Source: Cudoniella acicularis (lineage: Eukaryota; Ascomycota; Leotiomycetes; Helotiales; Helotiaceae). Taken from it: a DNA stretch of 28,376 nt. The number at the start of each line of letters is the position of its first letter. The first letter of the stretch is position 1. The DNA lies in contig JAAMPI010000676.1 of NCBI GenBank assembly GCA_013054445.1, positions 1-28,376 of the forward strand, in the 5' to 3' direction. Position numbers and translations under genes: made by a program. The notes under the pieces are model-generated. The model was not told the DNA's origin and made no database searches. It was given only the letters and a program-made list of their open reading frames with translations. Shown piece after piece: positions 1-11,737 of the stretch.

Positions 1-1275
1 ACCCGTCTGCCAAGCTCTGACAGCCGCCCCACTAGTCGACGTCGTAACTGCGCCTCCCGCACCAGTCGGGGCGTCTGTAATCGTCGTCGTTGCCGAAATA
101 CCAGAAGTAAACGGTTGAGAAGAGACGGAGCTGGCGCCTGAGAAGACGGCTGAGGTGCCGCTTGCGGTTGGTTCTGGGGTTGCGTTTGTGTTGTTTGGGT
201 TGAGGACACTGATTTTGTTAGGAATTGGAGGAGGGGGAGGAGGAGGAAAGGCGAGGAAAGGGGAAAGAGAGGGGGAAAGTACCCATCAATAACATGCACA
301 ACCCCATTAGCAACCAGCACATCCGGCACAACCACCCTCGCCGAATTAACAAACAAACTCCCATTCTCAATCCTAACCGTGATCTGCTTACCCCCCAGCG
401 TCGTCAGCGTCTCATTACTCAACGAACTACTATACCCCACGGTCCCATTCACCACATGATATTCCACAATACCTGTCAGCTGCTCAGTAGTTAGGTTTGA
501 GAGCGCGGAACCAATGTTTTGGAATGCGGCGTTGGAAGGCGCGAAGATGGTTACGTCCCGCAGCGCGTTGACGCTGTTGACGCTGTTGAGTTGTGTGAGG
601 GCGCCGATGAGGGAGGTTAGGTTTGCGGCTACGGCGGTGCTGGAGACGGAGTCGGGGATTGTGAGGACGTGGTCGATGATGTGGATTGTGCCGCCGGTGA
701 AGTTGATGTTCTAGAGTGGGAATATGTTTCAGTGTTTGTGTTCTCAAGAGGGAATGGTGGGTGAACATACCGCTTGTGAAACCAAAGATCTCTCAACAAG
801 ACCGCTTAGAAAAGTAACATTAGTTCCATTGCGTGTGGCCTCAACGCGCTGGCCACCAGTAACATTGGCAAGCGTCGCATTCGACAGCATAGTAGGAATG
901 AACTCCGGTCTCGTAGTAAAATTATGGTAGGTGCCATTGAGGACATGGTATTGCAGCAGCGCGGTGACAGCACCAGAGATATTCGCGGTGTTCATGCCTG
1001 CGGTGGAGTTGAGGAAGGTTGTTAAGGCTTCGTTACTGGGGGCGAGAATGGTGATGTTTGTTGCGTTTCCGAGGGAGGAGAGCAAGTCTGGTTGGGTTGC
1101 GAGAAGACCTGGGGATTTTCGTTAGTTGGGGGGAGAAGAGTGAGTAAGTGAGTGGTTGTTCAATACCATTGAGAGCAGAGAGGGAGGTGTTCTGCGAGGC
1201 TAATGCTTCCATCAGACTTTGGGCAGAAGCAACAACTCCCAGAGCAGCTGCTAGGAGGAGGTATTTGAAATGCAT
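1..1275 (-). CDS. Fasciclin (FAS1) domain cell-surface protein, 3' end truncated by the window
   Basis: Exons on the minus strand are 1275-1167, 1108-771, 710-283 and 208-1 (continuing off the edge). The introns are 58, 60 and 74 bp, all GT..AG, and restore one frame of 361 codons. The start is the ATG at 1275-1273; residues 1-19 form a signal peptide (MHFKYLLLAAALGVVASAQ). Two FAS1 repeats follow: the first (about 20-165) has ITILAPSNEAL and LLQYHVLNGTY, the second (about 166-290) has VTIFAPSNAAF and GIVEYHVVNGT and ends in HVIDG. Many N-glycosylation sequons are visible. After the second repeat comes a Ser/Thr/Ala/Pro-rich linker, typical of fungal FAS1 proteins attached to wall or membrane by GPI. 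FAS1 domains mediate adhesion; the exact role here is inferred. The C-terminus and any GPI signal lie outside the window. Confidence 0.9.
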
Positions 1276-1325
1276 TTTGTGCAATTGAATACCAATTATC
1301 AGTTAGATCTTTTCTGATTTGATAG

Positions 1326-1373
1326 GAACGAATGTGATTGAGAACGAATGTGATTAGGAACGAATGTGATTAG
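1326..1373. repeat. Three tandem 16-bp units upstream of the fasciclin gene
   Basis: The unit GAACGAATGTGATTAG occurs at 1326-1341 (last two bases differ), 1342-1357 and 1358-1373, and a partial fourth unit (GAAC) follows. It lies 51-98 bp upstream of the fasciclin ATG, so in its 5' UTR or core promoter. Copy number could vary between strains and affect expression; that is inference. Confidence 0.9.
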
Positions 1374-2439
1374 GAACCTGAGAGCAAGCTGGTCAATTTC
1401 ACTTCAACCGGAGGAAAGAAAGAAAAAAAGTAAAAGAAGAGAAGTGATTCAGCTGCATTTTGAAGATTCCTGTACGAGTATGATCAACGGTGCCGTTGCC
1501 CGGATGCCCAGATTTCCCTAAGCCTCGCCGGACTTCTTGGTTTGGCCCCATTGACAGACATCTGTGGACTGGGAACAACCTATGAAATCATCGCATGAGG
1601 GTGCAAGCTAATATGGCGTTATTTGAAGATCAATCAATAACTGCCTGAGCTTTAGGGTTGTTCGTGTTTTGGTTACGTTAGTTAAAGACTTTTCATTGAC
1701 GTGAATATGCCGGGAAGAACGAGCACCGGAGTTGATAAGATAATTGAAAGTGTTTGCTCCTTTGTTCGTAGCTGTGCTTTTCTCAGAAATTCCTTTGACT
1801 GAGTGTCTGACGTAATGAAGTTCACAGTGCAAACAATGAATACTATACAGCACGAGTCAAAAAGTAAACAGCACTAGCTGTGACCCCACATGCTCCCTAC
1901 GTCAGAGAAGTGGACTAAATAACCTCATCGCTGAATACGCAAAATTTAGTGTTTTGCCAACTTAAAGACTGTCAAAACAGCATACAGCCAAGGAAAGCTC
2001 CACCTGCTATGATCCAAGCCAAAATATCCTACCCATTTGATTCGTAAATGCTGTGAATCAGGCGCTCATCCAAGGGGCCAGATCCTTGTAGACTACCTTG
2101 AAAATGAACCGTAAATACTTAGAATGGACTAGGTGCCAGAACGGCTCTCGGGCATAACGCTAGATCCCGCATTGAAAGGTAGTCTAGCGGCTCGCCCTCA
2201 AGTCTGGCTCACCATTGCTGTCATGGTTTTAAAGACTCGAGCTTCTAAAACAGGATCATATGCAAACTCATGTCTTTTTTTCTTGACCATTTCAGTGGGT
2301 ATCTCAGTACACGTCTCCCAGCGCTTATGCAACCCTTGGCAATAAAGATCTTCTCCCCCAAATGCCAAAATTCCTAGATGCCTTTATCCAGTTTGTGAAA
2401 AAAAAAATACAAATTCAAACACTGAAACCCGGCTTGCGC
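1374..2439. other. Gene-free spacer between the fasciclin and trehalose phosphatase genes
   Basis: No ORF with a convincing protein is seen on either strand. The part next to 1374 is presumably fasciclin promoter, since both flanking genes are on the minus strand. The part next to 2440 is presumably the trehalose gene's 3' UTR. Confidence 0.5.
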
Positions 2440-5400
2440 TCAAAGTTTTCCTCCTGGCATTTCATCAGAAATGTGCACGCCTGGCATCTCAGCTGGGATC
2501 TTGCCCTCTACAACAGCCAAAGGTCCCAAATCAGCCACGTTTGTATCTCCACCGTTCAAAAGTGCAACGGCATTGATAACATCAGCGGGCTCCAACAAGT
2601 GCCAGTGCGCCAAGGTCATCTTCGAGCTTGCTCCAACCGTGACAGTAAAGACATGGTCAGATGGTAGATTGCTCCCATTCAGCGCACGGAACATATCTTC
2701 ATCAGTGATGTCGTCACCTAGGCACAAGGTGAACTCGGGAGGTTCACCGACTTCTTCACCGTACGATTCCACAAGCCGTTTGGCGATTTCACCCTTGTTG
2801 ATAAAAGTAGGCCTGACCTCTAGGTTTGCCTTTCCTGTCATAACTTCGACATCCCACTTCTTGCCAACAGTATTCTCGAGCTCCTTTTGGCACTCACGAG
2901 CATTGTGAGCACCAAGTTCGGGATCAGATGGTCGATAGTGCCACGTTAGAGCACAGCGTTTCCGTTCGATGAAGGAACCTAGTCTATATTAGCATGGTAA
3001 AAGCAGCATTTGAAGTAGAACGAACCAGGAGTTTTCTCCGTCCATACTTGGAAACATTCCATGACCTCCTTCTGCCAACCCATGTCAAAAGTCTCAGCAA
3101 GATTCTCCCACTCGCTACGGCCAGGGTGACGCATGAAGCTTCCGTGCTCAGCACTAAAGCCTAGCTCTTTTATATCACCAAGATATTGGCTGAGGAAATC
3201 TTGATCTCGACCTGAGATGATCCAGACAGCGTTGCGGGTATCTGAAGCCAGTGCTTTAAGAGTACGAATGACTCTCTCCGAAGGAATAGCGGCAGCAGGG
3301 TCTCTAACGATAGGAGTAAGGGTTCCGTCGTAATCAAACATAAAGAGCCGCTTTTTAGCGGATCTATACTGCGTAAGAAGAGTTGCTTTATCCAACAATG
3401 GTGTTGAAATTGTAGCATTGTGGGCACTAAGAACAGTGAGAAGTCGCTTGATGTATCCATTCGACCATGCTTGAATAGTCCTCGTAGTCACATGGTGATA
3501 CAGGCTTTGGTGCATCGCAGTTTTCTTGTCCTCGCTCATGGTTAGAGCATAGTCGATTTGGGCTGCAACGCCTGACAAATCCCAGGGATTGATGTGAATT
3601 GCATCCTTTAAACTTCCTGCCGTGCCGGAGAATTCGGAAAGTATTAGAGGGCCATGGTCGTCTCTCTGGCATACCACATATTCCAGACTAGTGGTGTTCA
3701 TACCATCACGAACACTGGTGATGAGCCCAATGTCGGCTGCTCGAAGAAGAGCGAAATATTCTTCCTGTGAAAGATATTGCGGATAATGTTGAACAGGGGA
3801 AAAAGAAAGCGACCCATAGAGACCGTTAATCCTTGCGACGAGCTCCGAAACTTTGTTCGCAATTTTGTTGTTGCCATCTTCCTTCTCTTCTTCAACACTG
3901 GTAGGACTTGTAACCTGGATGAGGACAACCTTTTCTCTCCATTCCGGATATCGTTCGAGAAATGTTTCAAACGCCATCAGCTTTTGTGCAACACCTCGCA
4001 CGCTGTCTAAACGATCTCGGCCAACGATTATTTTTTTGCCTGCGTATAGCTTCCTCAGATCTACCACCTGCTTGTCGATCACTAGGTCGCCAAAAGCTTC
4101 TCGTTCAACAGCGAGAGCATCGATGCCGATTGGAAAGACCCCAACACTAACCTTAGCACCATATGCATCGACCCCAGCGATGTCTGAAGGGAAGCCAAGA
4201 ATTCTTGTGCAGCACGAGACAAAATGTCGAGAATAGCTGTAGGACTGGAATCCAATCAAATTTGCTCCCAAAACACCCTCTAGGACGTCTTTTCTTCGTG
4301 GCAAACATCTTAGGAATTCGCTGCTAGGGAAAGGAATATGTAGGAAGAAAGAAATGTACATGTGTGGAACTCGTTGTCGGAGCATGCTAGGAAGGAGGAG
4401 AAGGTGGTAATCGTGGATCATGACAATGTCGCCTGGTTTGTAAACTTCTAGGATGCGATTTGCGAATTTCTGGTTCATCCGGTAGTAGTCTGCCCATGTC
4501 TGGCGTTCTGCCCGGCCATCGGTAGGCTCATGTATCTTGTAATGGAAGAGGGTGTAGAGCTCATGTTCGGCGAACCTCCTCCATCGCGACTGGTCATTCA
4601 AACATAGACTTCCATCAGTGACCCCTTCGGTTTCATCGTAGAGCCAGACCGGCACAGTTTTGCTGCCTTTCTCGTGTGCCAATTGCCACTCCAGACGAGC
4701 CTTCTCTTCCTTGCTTATCCATAGACCTTCCGATTGTGGTATTTCGACCGGCTTTGCAAAAGCATCAACAGGTATAGGCGCAGAGCTCTTGTTGAGAGGA
4801 GTAAATCTGGGAGTTGTTGTGGTGGCAGGCGGAGTATCGGGAGGGGTCAAGTCATCTGCGGGCTCGATTTCCCCAGTCCAGCCAACGAGAGTATGGTTCC
4901 AAGGCGTCTTATCGGAGGAGAGATATTTGAAGGAATCGAACAGGGCAGATGTACCGCGACGGGAATTGAGGCCCTAGAATTCGAATTAGCAATGCACGGA
5001 AGAGGCATAGAAAAATGTGCGTACCCAGTCTGCGCCCTTTCTGTACTGCAGGGAATGCGGGATGCAGAAGGTTGCCGATATGACCCCGCCACTGAGTCCC
5101 AAGGAGGGGTTCGCAGCTCGAGGATCGACGTCAAACAGAGAATCCCGTCTTTGTGTGCCACCCACCAGGCTCATTCGTCGCAGAATCTCCTGGTTCGACC
5201 TCGCACCGGATGCGGCATCACTGGGCGACTGTGCCATTGTATCTCGCACTTTATTGATATCGTGAGTAAAGTAGGAATCACCGCCGCCGCCAGAGGCGTA
5301 TTCGTTGGGGTGGATGCCAGGCGTAACTGGGATTTCGGTGAGGGACGGCCGCAGTCCTGGATGAATGGAATCTTGTGTGTTGATGCTGGTGAGGGGCGGG

Positions 5401-5447
5401 GGGGACTCGACAAAGGCGGCGCCTTCGTTATCAAATTTCTGTGCCAT
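2440..5447 (-). CDS. tps2: Trehalose-6-phosphate phosphatase, two-domain Tps2 type (GT20 + HAD)
   Basis: It dephosphorylates trehalose 6-phosphate to trehalose, the second step of trehalose synthesis, in the cytosolic Tps complex. Exons are 5447-5025, 4973-3026 and 2978-2440; introns are 51 and 47 bp. The total is 2910 nt, 969 aa, in one frame. Residues 1-115 are a low-complexity regulatory-looking lead. A GT20 trehalose-phosphate-synthase-like domain follows (about 120-650; RKGADW, HTLVGWTGEI, MIHDYHLLLLP, SVRDGMN). The HAD phosphatase domain is complete: FDYDGTLTP at about 687-695 (nucleophile and acid Asp), ISGRD at about 726, GDDITDEDMF at about 878. In the GT20 part the donor-binding region reads VGRDRLDSVRG (about 458-468), with Arg where active synthases have Lys. 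That fits the non-catalytic GT20 domain of Tps2. The length resembles yeast Tps2 (about 900 aa). A single STRE-like AGGGG lies at 5600-5604 upstream. The Aspergillus name is orlA. Confidence 0.95.
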
Positions 5448-8400
5448 CGTGAGTTCAAGTACCGGGGCTATTGAAAGAACATGAAAGAGGTGAACAAGAG
5501 AGCGACATGAGCATATTCAAAGACAAGTAGGTAGGGCTGGAGGGCAATCTGAGGAATAGAACCATCTGCAAGACGGTCCGACTGTTTGTAGGAGCAGGGA
5601 GGGGTGTTTGGGTAAGTCTGTTCAGGTGGAACGTGGGCTTCGTGAAAAGCAGGAATTGGTTGCTGATTGTTGGCTGAGATTGGGGAACTGGGCTTTGGGC
5701 TTTTGGGCGACGCGAACCGACCTTTCGTACCTGACGTAACCTGGTGACGGCCCAGTAACAAGGCGACTTCGCTATCGTCAATCTTCACCGCCGAGCATAT
5801 GCGCACAGAATCTGCAAACTCTCAACGCATGGTGGTATGATGAATTTTTTTGCGAGTTCCGCGATCAAAAAGGGACAACCGGAAGAAGCAAAAATTATTG
5901 AAACCGGAGACCTTTTGAGGGCAGACACAGGAGATTTGCTTAGTGGGATATGGCTTAGTGGTCTAGCTGCATTGAAGACACCACTTTCCACCGGGACGCA
6001 AAAGACCGGCGCTTTGTCCGCGCCCATTCCTACGCAATAGCAGTATGTCGGAATTTTCCGTATCAATGAATTCATGGGGGACGACGTCGAAAGTGTGAGG
6101 CTTAGATTATGTTTGTGGATATGTTTCTGGTGTCGTCAATTCAAGGTTTGCGACAGAGGTACGCGGCGAAGTTGGGCATCGACGAATATGATTGGCTCGT
6201 GGAAAGATGGGGATCATTTCGAGACCAATTATGAAGCTATCGCGAGATAATGCCCAAGCGAAATTGCCAGCGCAATGGGATATTGTAAATTGTCGGGTTT
6301 TAGTGGAATGCTACACGCATCACCTAGAATCGAAATTCTAAACGATTGTTGTTACTGCTAATGTTTCTACTTTTTAATGCGATTTTCTCTTGTTTGTGCA
6401 GGGCGATGGAAAGATAATCCTGCACAGCGATCCTCTTTTCGCCAAGTGGGTGAAGCACCAAATGTGAAAAAATTTGCAAAAACCTTTGATAACGAGGAAG
6501 TTTTGCATCTGTGCTGTGTGTGGTAGTATTATATTTACAGATTTCCTTATTTCATTGCACTAAATGGCCTCTTTCGTTCTTTTACATTGCACACCTAAAA
6601 TACTCCTGAAATTCCTTAAATAAAAATTAAGACTTGATATTTCTCTGGATGATTCTATTATTAAACTTTGATGTATGCAAGTAACTTCTCTGGTACTCTG
6701 AAGCTCTGTGGTGCATCATCTAGTCTTTTGAAATTTTGAGATTCGATGTGAAGTCTAAACGAAGTCCTGGTCGATGGCTTCTAATCAGCAGGGGTCTCTT
6801 TTCAACGACTTTTACTTTTTTCAGATAATTTTTAATAATCAGCCGAAGACTTTGCCACGAGAATGATATGATCTGTCTCAAAAATATCTTCACTCAGCCT
6901 TGTAAAAACACATGTTAACTAAAGTATTTCCAAACTTCAAAACCCTACCTATCAAAACTGACTTATCACTTTCTTCACCCCTCTCCCTAACCTTCCTCCC
7001 TCGAATCTCGAACCATCACGTCATCCTCCGAACCCCAAACCACCATTCCGAACCTTAAAAATGCACGCCCTCTCGCCCTGCTGCGGCTTACCCCGCTCTG
7101 ATATCCCACCACAGCACGCCCTTCGCCAAACGCACCAACGCGCAGCCTTGCCCTCCCTACACAACAGCCTTTGTGAGTGCCACGGAAATCGCCCTTTTAT
7201 TTTGCGATGTGCAACAAAACTTTCGGGTCGAAGGATTGGGAGTGAGGGAGGGGTAAGCCGCGGTTTGTACACTTGTAGTGGTGAGTAGCATGTGCGGTGA
7301 GGATTTTTGGGGGAGTGTAAAAAAAAGGATTGTAAGAGTGAAGAATTTAGGAAGAACCCATGAAATAAAGATATTCATTATTCTATTTGTAGATTGATGT
7401 TTCAAGCATCAAATATGAAATTCAAGACAGACAGTAAAAACTAACCGCGGCGTAGCAGATAAAAGCAGGCATTCATCCAGTGCCAAGCACAAAAATTACA
7501 TCTACGCCGTAAACCCTAAGTTCGTATTCAAACTAAAAAACAATCTCAACTTTTACTCCCTAAAGTCATAAAAGAAAACGATATGAATTTTTCCACTGGC
7601 AAGAAAAATAGCTCAGCTAAATAAATTTGACCTCACCCCAGTGGAGCCGAGGAAATTTTAGGCGGCCCGAGCTCGGCTCGTTGCAGCAAAGCAGATCTGA
7701 ATTTGGCCGAAATTGGTTGGTCTAGATTAAAACAGGGTCAAATCTCAGATGCGATGTGCAACAAAACACTCGATCGGGGTTGGTGTCTTGGGTCGTCATG
7801 GAGAATGGGTACTGCCACGTGACTATGACGCTGGGAGGTGCAAAGTTGGAAGCATTAGAGGGGATTATGAGTCTTGAGGCTCTATCAAGAGTATCGCAAA
7901 AGCTTTTCATTGTGATAACATTTTAATCCGAAGATGTGAAGCTGGGGAAAGTACTTAGAAGTAGCATTGCAGCTGTCTCACGGAATTAGGAGAGCTTCTG
8001 CCTGAGGCATCACAGTATCGTTCAATTTTCTTGGCATTCCAACACATTTCTCTCCCCAACACCAACAGTTACATCTCTGTGCACACCTATCCAAACTCAA
8101 GGCCGCTGAAGTTTTATCTATAGGACCAACAGACCACATTCATCTGATACTCGTATGGGTCTCGATATCGAAGAATCTTCAGGGCTGCCGTTAGTTGTCT
8201 CCGCGGCCTAGACCATCAAGATCGATAACCCCCAAAGCAACCTTCTTCATGAATTGTCCTCCTCCTCATTCGCCGCCTTGCCTGCGTCTAGGTTGCGCTT
8301 CTGGCTTCGTCGATCCGCGCGTGTACGCTTAGAATACCAGAAAAGAAAACCCCCGTCATGGACTCTCATCCAATGAAGGCTTTCATCCGATCGCGAAACC

Positions 8401-9061
8401 AAATTGTGCAGCCAGAACTCGTCAGCCAATCAACGCGGCCCTCGCTACCTCAACGCGTCTCCTTAAAACAACACCTCCTAAGCGCCAGCTTTCTCGTTTC
8501 CACTCACAACGAACAAAGATCCTTCGACTGGTTCACACACTACCCCATTCTAGAGTCTCCCACTCATTTTGTCTTAGCTTCTTCTTTTCCGAGTCTCTTG
8601 TCCTCCGGTTTCATTTCGTGAGCCGCCGAGAAGCGATGGCCTTGACTGCAAAATGAGGCAAACAAAGCTACAACAGCCTATTGTCTGGTCACGACTTGGT
8701 CGCCCGTTCAGAGCCACTCATGCCTGCATACCAGACATGAGATGGTACAAGATGCCCCCCGTGTCCGCAAAGTGTGGAGTGTCCATTCTTTCGTAGCAGT
8801 TCTCTCTTCTTTGTACCTTGCTGTCGTTTCTTCACCGTCGATCTCTGCCAGTTCGGAACTTATTTGCATTTTCATTCATTTCATTTTCGATTCTCAAGCT
8901 AGATCCACTACGATCACTTCAGCATATATTTGTTTCCTAAAGTTTCGCGTCAGGCATATTATATCCCCTTTGCATCATAAGCACAGTGCCACAACCCCGC
9001 AGGCTACGGGCATCTGCGCCATCAACTTCCTTACGTCAGTCTGTCAAAAGGTCCTATGATC
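5448..9061. other. Long gene-poor intergenic region between divergent genes
   Basis: This region carries the promoters of the trehalose phosphatase gene (left) and the CBM19-like gene (right). Small ORFs occur (for example 5785-6075 minus, 8358-8621 plus, 8742-9059 plus), but none shows a domain, a signal peptide or a credible splice structure. About 6300-7000 is AT-rich with no ORF. A 17-bp word is duplicated inside it and listed separately. A non-coding RNA or strongly diverged gene cannot be excluded. Confidence 0.45.
7204..7767. repeat. Pair of exact 17-bp direct repeats, 547 bp apart
   Basis: GCGATGTGCAACAAAAC occurs at 7204-7220 and again at 7751-7767. The flanks share only scattered similarity. 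Nothing recognisable lies between them, so the meaning is unknown. Confidence 0.85.
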
Positions 9062-11248
9062 ATGAAATCCTTCAATATAATATATGGAGGGCTTTTCTTT
9101 GCGGTGTTGAGTGCGGCGGGTCCGCTCCGGCGTGATAGAGCTGGCAGACTGTAAGTATTCCGGACCCACACCAAAATTTGATCAAGCTAATGAAGGGATA
9201 GATTCGTGAGGAGTGGACCACTTTCTAATGTGACCGCGGAGTCTGCTACTGTTATTCCTTTTATTACTATATTACCTAGCACGGAATCCACGGCGCCACC
9301 ATCTACTACGGCTGAAGTATCAGCACCTCCAACAACTTCTCCAACGCCCCAAATTCAGACATCAAGCACTCCTACAACTAGTATTGCAACGACTTCAACA
9401 AGGCCGTCTGAGGCAACAACCTCATTGTCACCGAGTAGCTCGACAACTTCCACGAGCACTACAGTGGAAAATCCAAGTTCCCCAGCCTCCTCGTCACCAG
9501 CGGAAAGCCAAACTTCCTCCCCGGATTCAACACCCACCGGGGAGACGACTAGTTCCCCGCATACATCGAGCGGTGAAAAGGCGAGTGTGACGCCAGGTTC
9601 GTCGTCTGGACCTATCAGCGTCACAATTCCCACCTCGATTTCTGAGAGAACGACCGTGACACCTGGTTCATCTGGACCGTCCAATAACTCTCCGACGAAT
9701 TTTCCAAACTCAACCGTAATCGTCACAAATCCGAGTCAACCACCTTCTACGGTTCCAGCTGGTGAACAGCCATCAAGCTCATCCCCAGGGAAGGCGAATC
9801 CTACCTCAACTGTGGGAAGCGGTGTAACCCCGACCTCCTCTGCAGAGAAAGGTACACCTTCAAGTAACCCACCAAACACACTTCCAAGCTCATCAGGCAC
9901 GCCGTCAAGCATTCCACGTCCAAATGTCTCAACAATACCGATATTCACCCCCGGCTCGCCGCTACTTACTTCGACCACCCCAGCGGTGCCCACAGCGAGC
10001 TCCGCAGCCGGGTCTAATACTCTCACGGAGCCGTCATCTAATACTGCAACTATTATAATACCAAATAGTTCAAGCACTCCAGCAAAGTCTGTCGAGCCTG
10101 CACCAACATCAAGCGCTGCGCCGCAAGTCGGCACTGCGGCTCCATCCTCCAGTACCTCGGAATCGTTGACGATATTCACACTCACTGGTACTGGGAAAGT
10201 TACTCCCATAATTCCAACATCTTCACAAGCTCCACAAAATTCAGAGTCCCCCACAACAATACTGACCACCATTTCCATTACAATGCCTATTCAAAGCCCA
10301 ACCCAACCTATCTCAACACCTAAAGCTTCCGCGTCACCATCCAAGGCGCCTGATAGCATAACTCAAGTCCCTACGATCATAGCAACGTCTGCTCCCTTCC
10401 CAACTTCGAGCATAAGTCCAGCAGATTTCAGCTCCAATCTAGCCCAAGCACAAGGTTACAACAATCTTTTCTCAACACTAAATTTCTCCTCTCCTTGCAC
10501 TCCCAGTCAGATCGCCTGTATCTCTGGCAGCGTGGGCACTTGCGATGCTGGCGGTAGTTATGTCATCAAAGTCTGTGATGCCGGACAGGAATGCTTCGCG
10601 TTACCCATGACAAACACCCAAGGCGTCTCTGTTGGATGCGCCAACAAAGATACAGCTAGCAGTCTTCTAAGCGGAGGGAGTACTACACCGAGCACAAGCC
10701 CAGCAGTAAGCAATCCTGAACCATCGACGGTCCCCGCGCAAACTACCATCGTTGTCACGACGCCAACTCCAGCGCCTGCACCCGCATCAACCACTACTTC
10801 TACCTCAATTGCTCCCTCACCATCAGCCCCGGCGCCCAGCTCGTTCGCAAGTGAACTCACCCTCACTTTGACCAACATTCCCAAAGCCAGCAGTGGAACA
10901 CCAGCACCCCCGATTACAACCCCGGTCAGCGTCCCTACGCAAGCCCCTTCACCAACAACAGTCACAAATCTAAAAACAACTACCATCGCTACCACAGTCG
11001 CTGGACCCATCAGCGTCAGCATCAGCACTGCTCCAGCTCCAAGCCCCGTGACGGTCACAGCGCCAGCCCAACCCCCTACAACGCCTAATGCCGTAACAGT
11101 CACTGTCACAACCTCGATAACTCTTCCTGCTGTCACAATTGTGCAAACAGTCACAGATGTCCCACCTGCTGTTACTGTCACGGTGACACAATCCAAGGGG
11201 CCTGCGAGCGCAATCCCGTTTACTATTATACCCGGTGGCGGTGGTTAA
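9062..11248 (+). CDS. Secreted mucin-like protein with a CBM19-like chitin-binding domain
   Basis: Exons are 9062-9150 and 9202-11248. The 51-bp intron (GTAAGT, branch AGCTAAT, TAG) adds the signal peptide (MKSFNIIYGGLFFAVLSAAG) and a dibasic RR to the long ORF, for 711 aa. Residues about 32-435 and 515-711 are Ser/Thr/Pro/Ala-rich and probably heavily O-mannosylated. Between them (about 436-514) is the only folded unit, with six cysteines in the order SPCTP, IACISG, GTCDAG, KVCDAG, ECFALP, VGCANK. The ACxxG...C...CxxGxxCFALP...GxSVxC spacing is that of the small CBM19 module of fungal chitinases and wall proteins. No catalytic domain is present. The C-terminus has VTVTVT runs and ends in GGGG with no hydrophobic GPI signal. 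It probably binds chitin in the wall; the family call is from motif memory. Confidence 0.85.
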
Positions 11249-11737
11249 AAAGAATTCGAATGTTGGGAGGAGGGCGAGTAGTGAGAGGGGAGAGTGGCTC
11301 TAGGTTGTGAGAATTCAGGGAGGTTAGATTGCTTTGCTTGAGCGAGGATTTTGGGATGCGAAAAATTTTGAGGTGTTTAGGGTCGGTGAGTTGGGGGGGG
11401 GGGGGGATATACCGGTAGTTTAAGACTTTGGAATACCACGGAGAAAGGGTGGCAGTCAAGGGACTGGGGAGGAAAATAGGTTTATTTCTTGTATGTAGGG
11501 GTTTTATTTAGTGGTTTGAATAATACTTTTCTAATCATTTAAATACTTTGTGGAATTAGAGATGCTTGACAAGAAGGAAAGTGCTCTCGTTGATCGCGGT
11601 ACAACCTTAGAAGGAGGGGTGGAAGTGGGTACCAGTGCTTGGGCGCTTATATAAGCAACCAAGATTTTCTAGGGTGTTCTAAATTCCGTGAATGTTTACA
11701 ACTTTGCATTTCTTTCCAACCTTCTCCTTACCCGCTA
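11249..11737. other. Intergenic spacer with a 14-base G run
   Basis: This is the 3' flank of the CBM19-like gene. It contains an uninterrupted run of 14 G at 11393-11406, which is prone to slippage in replication and sequencing. No gene is visible. Confidence 0.6.

Noticed and set aside
225..494. Plus-strand ORF of 89 aa rich in Glu and Arg
   Set aside because: It is antisense to fasciclin exon 3 and its pyrimidine-rich intron.
5785..6075. Minus-strand ORF of 96 aa upstream of the trehalose phosphatase gene
   Set aside because: No recognisable features, and an equally long unrelated ORF exists on the other strand. Likely chance.
8742..9059. Plus-strand ORF of 105 aa just before the CBM19-like gene
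   Set aside because: No domain or sensible composition. It lies in the promoter or 5' UTR of the next gene and ends before its ATG.
9355..11196. Long minus-strand ORFs inside the mucin-like gene
   Set aside because: Ser/Thr/Pro-rich coding DNA avoids stops on the opposite strand. No start context, signal or domain is seen there.
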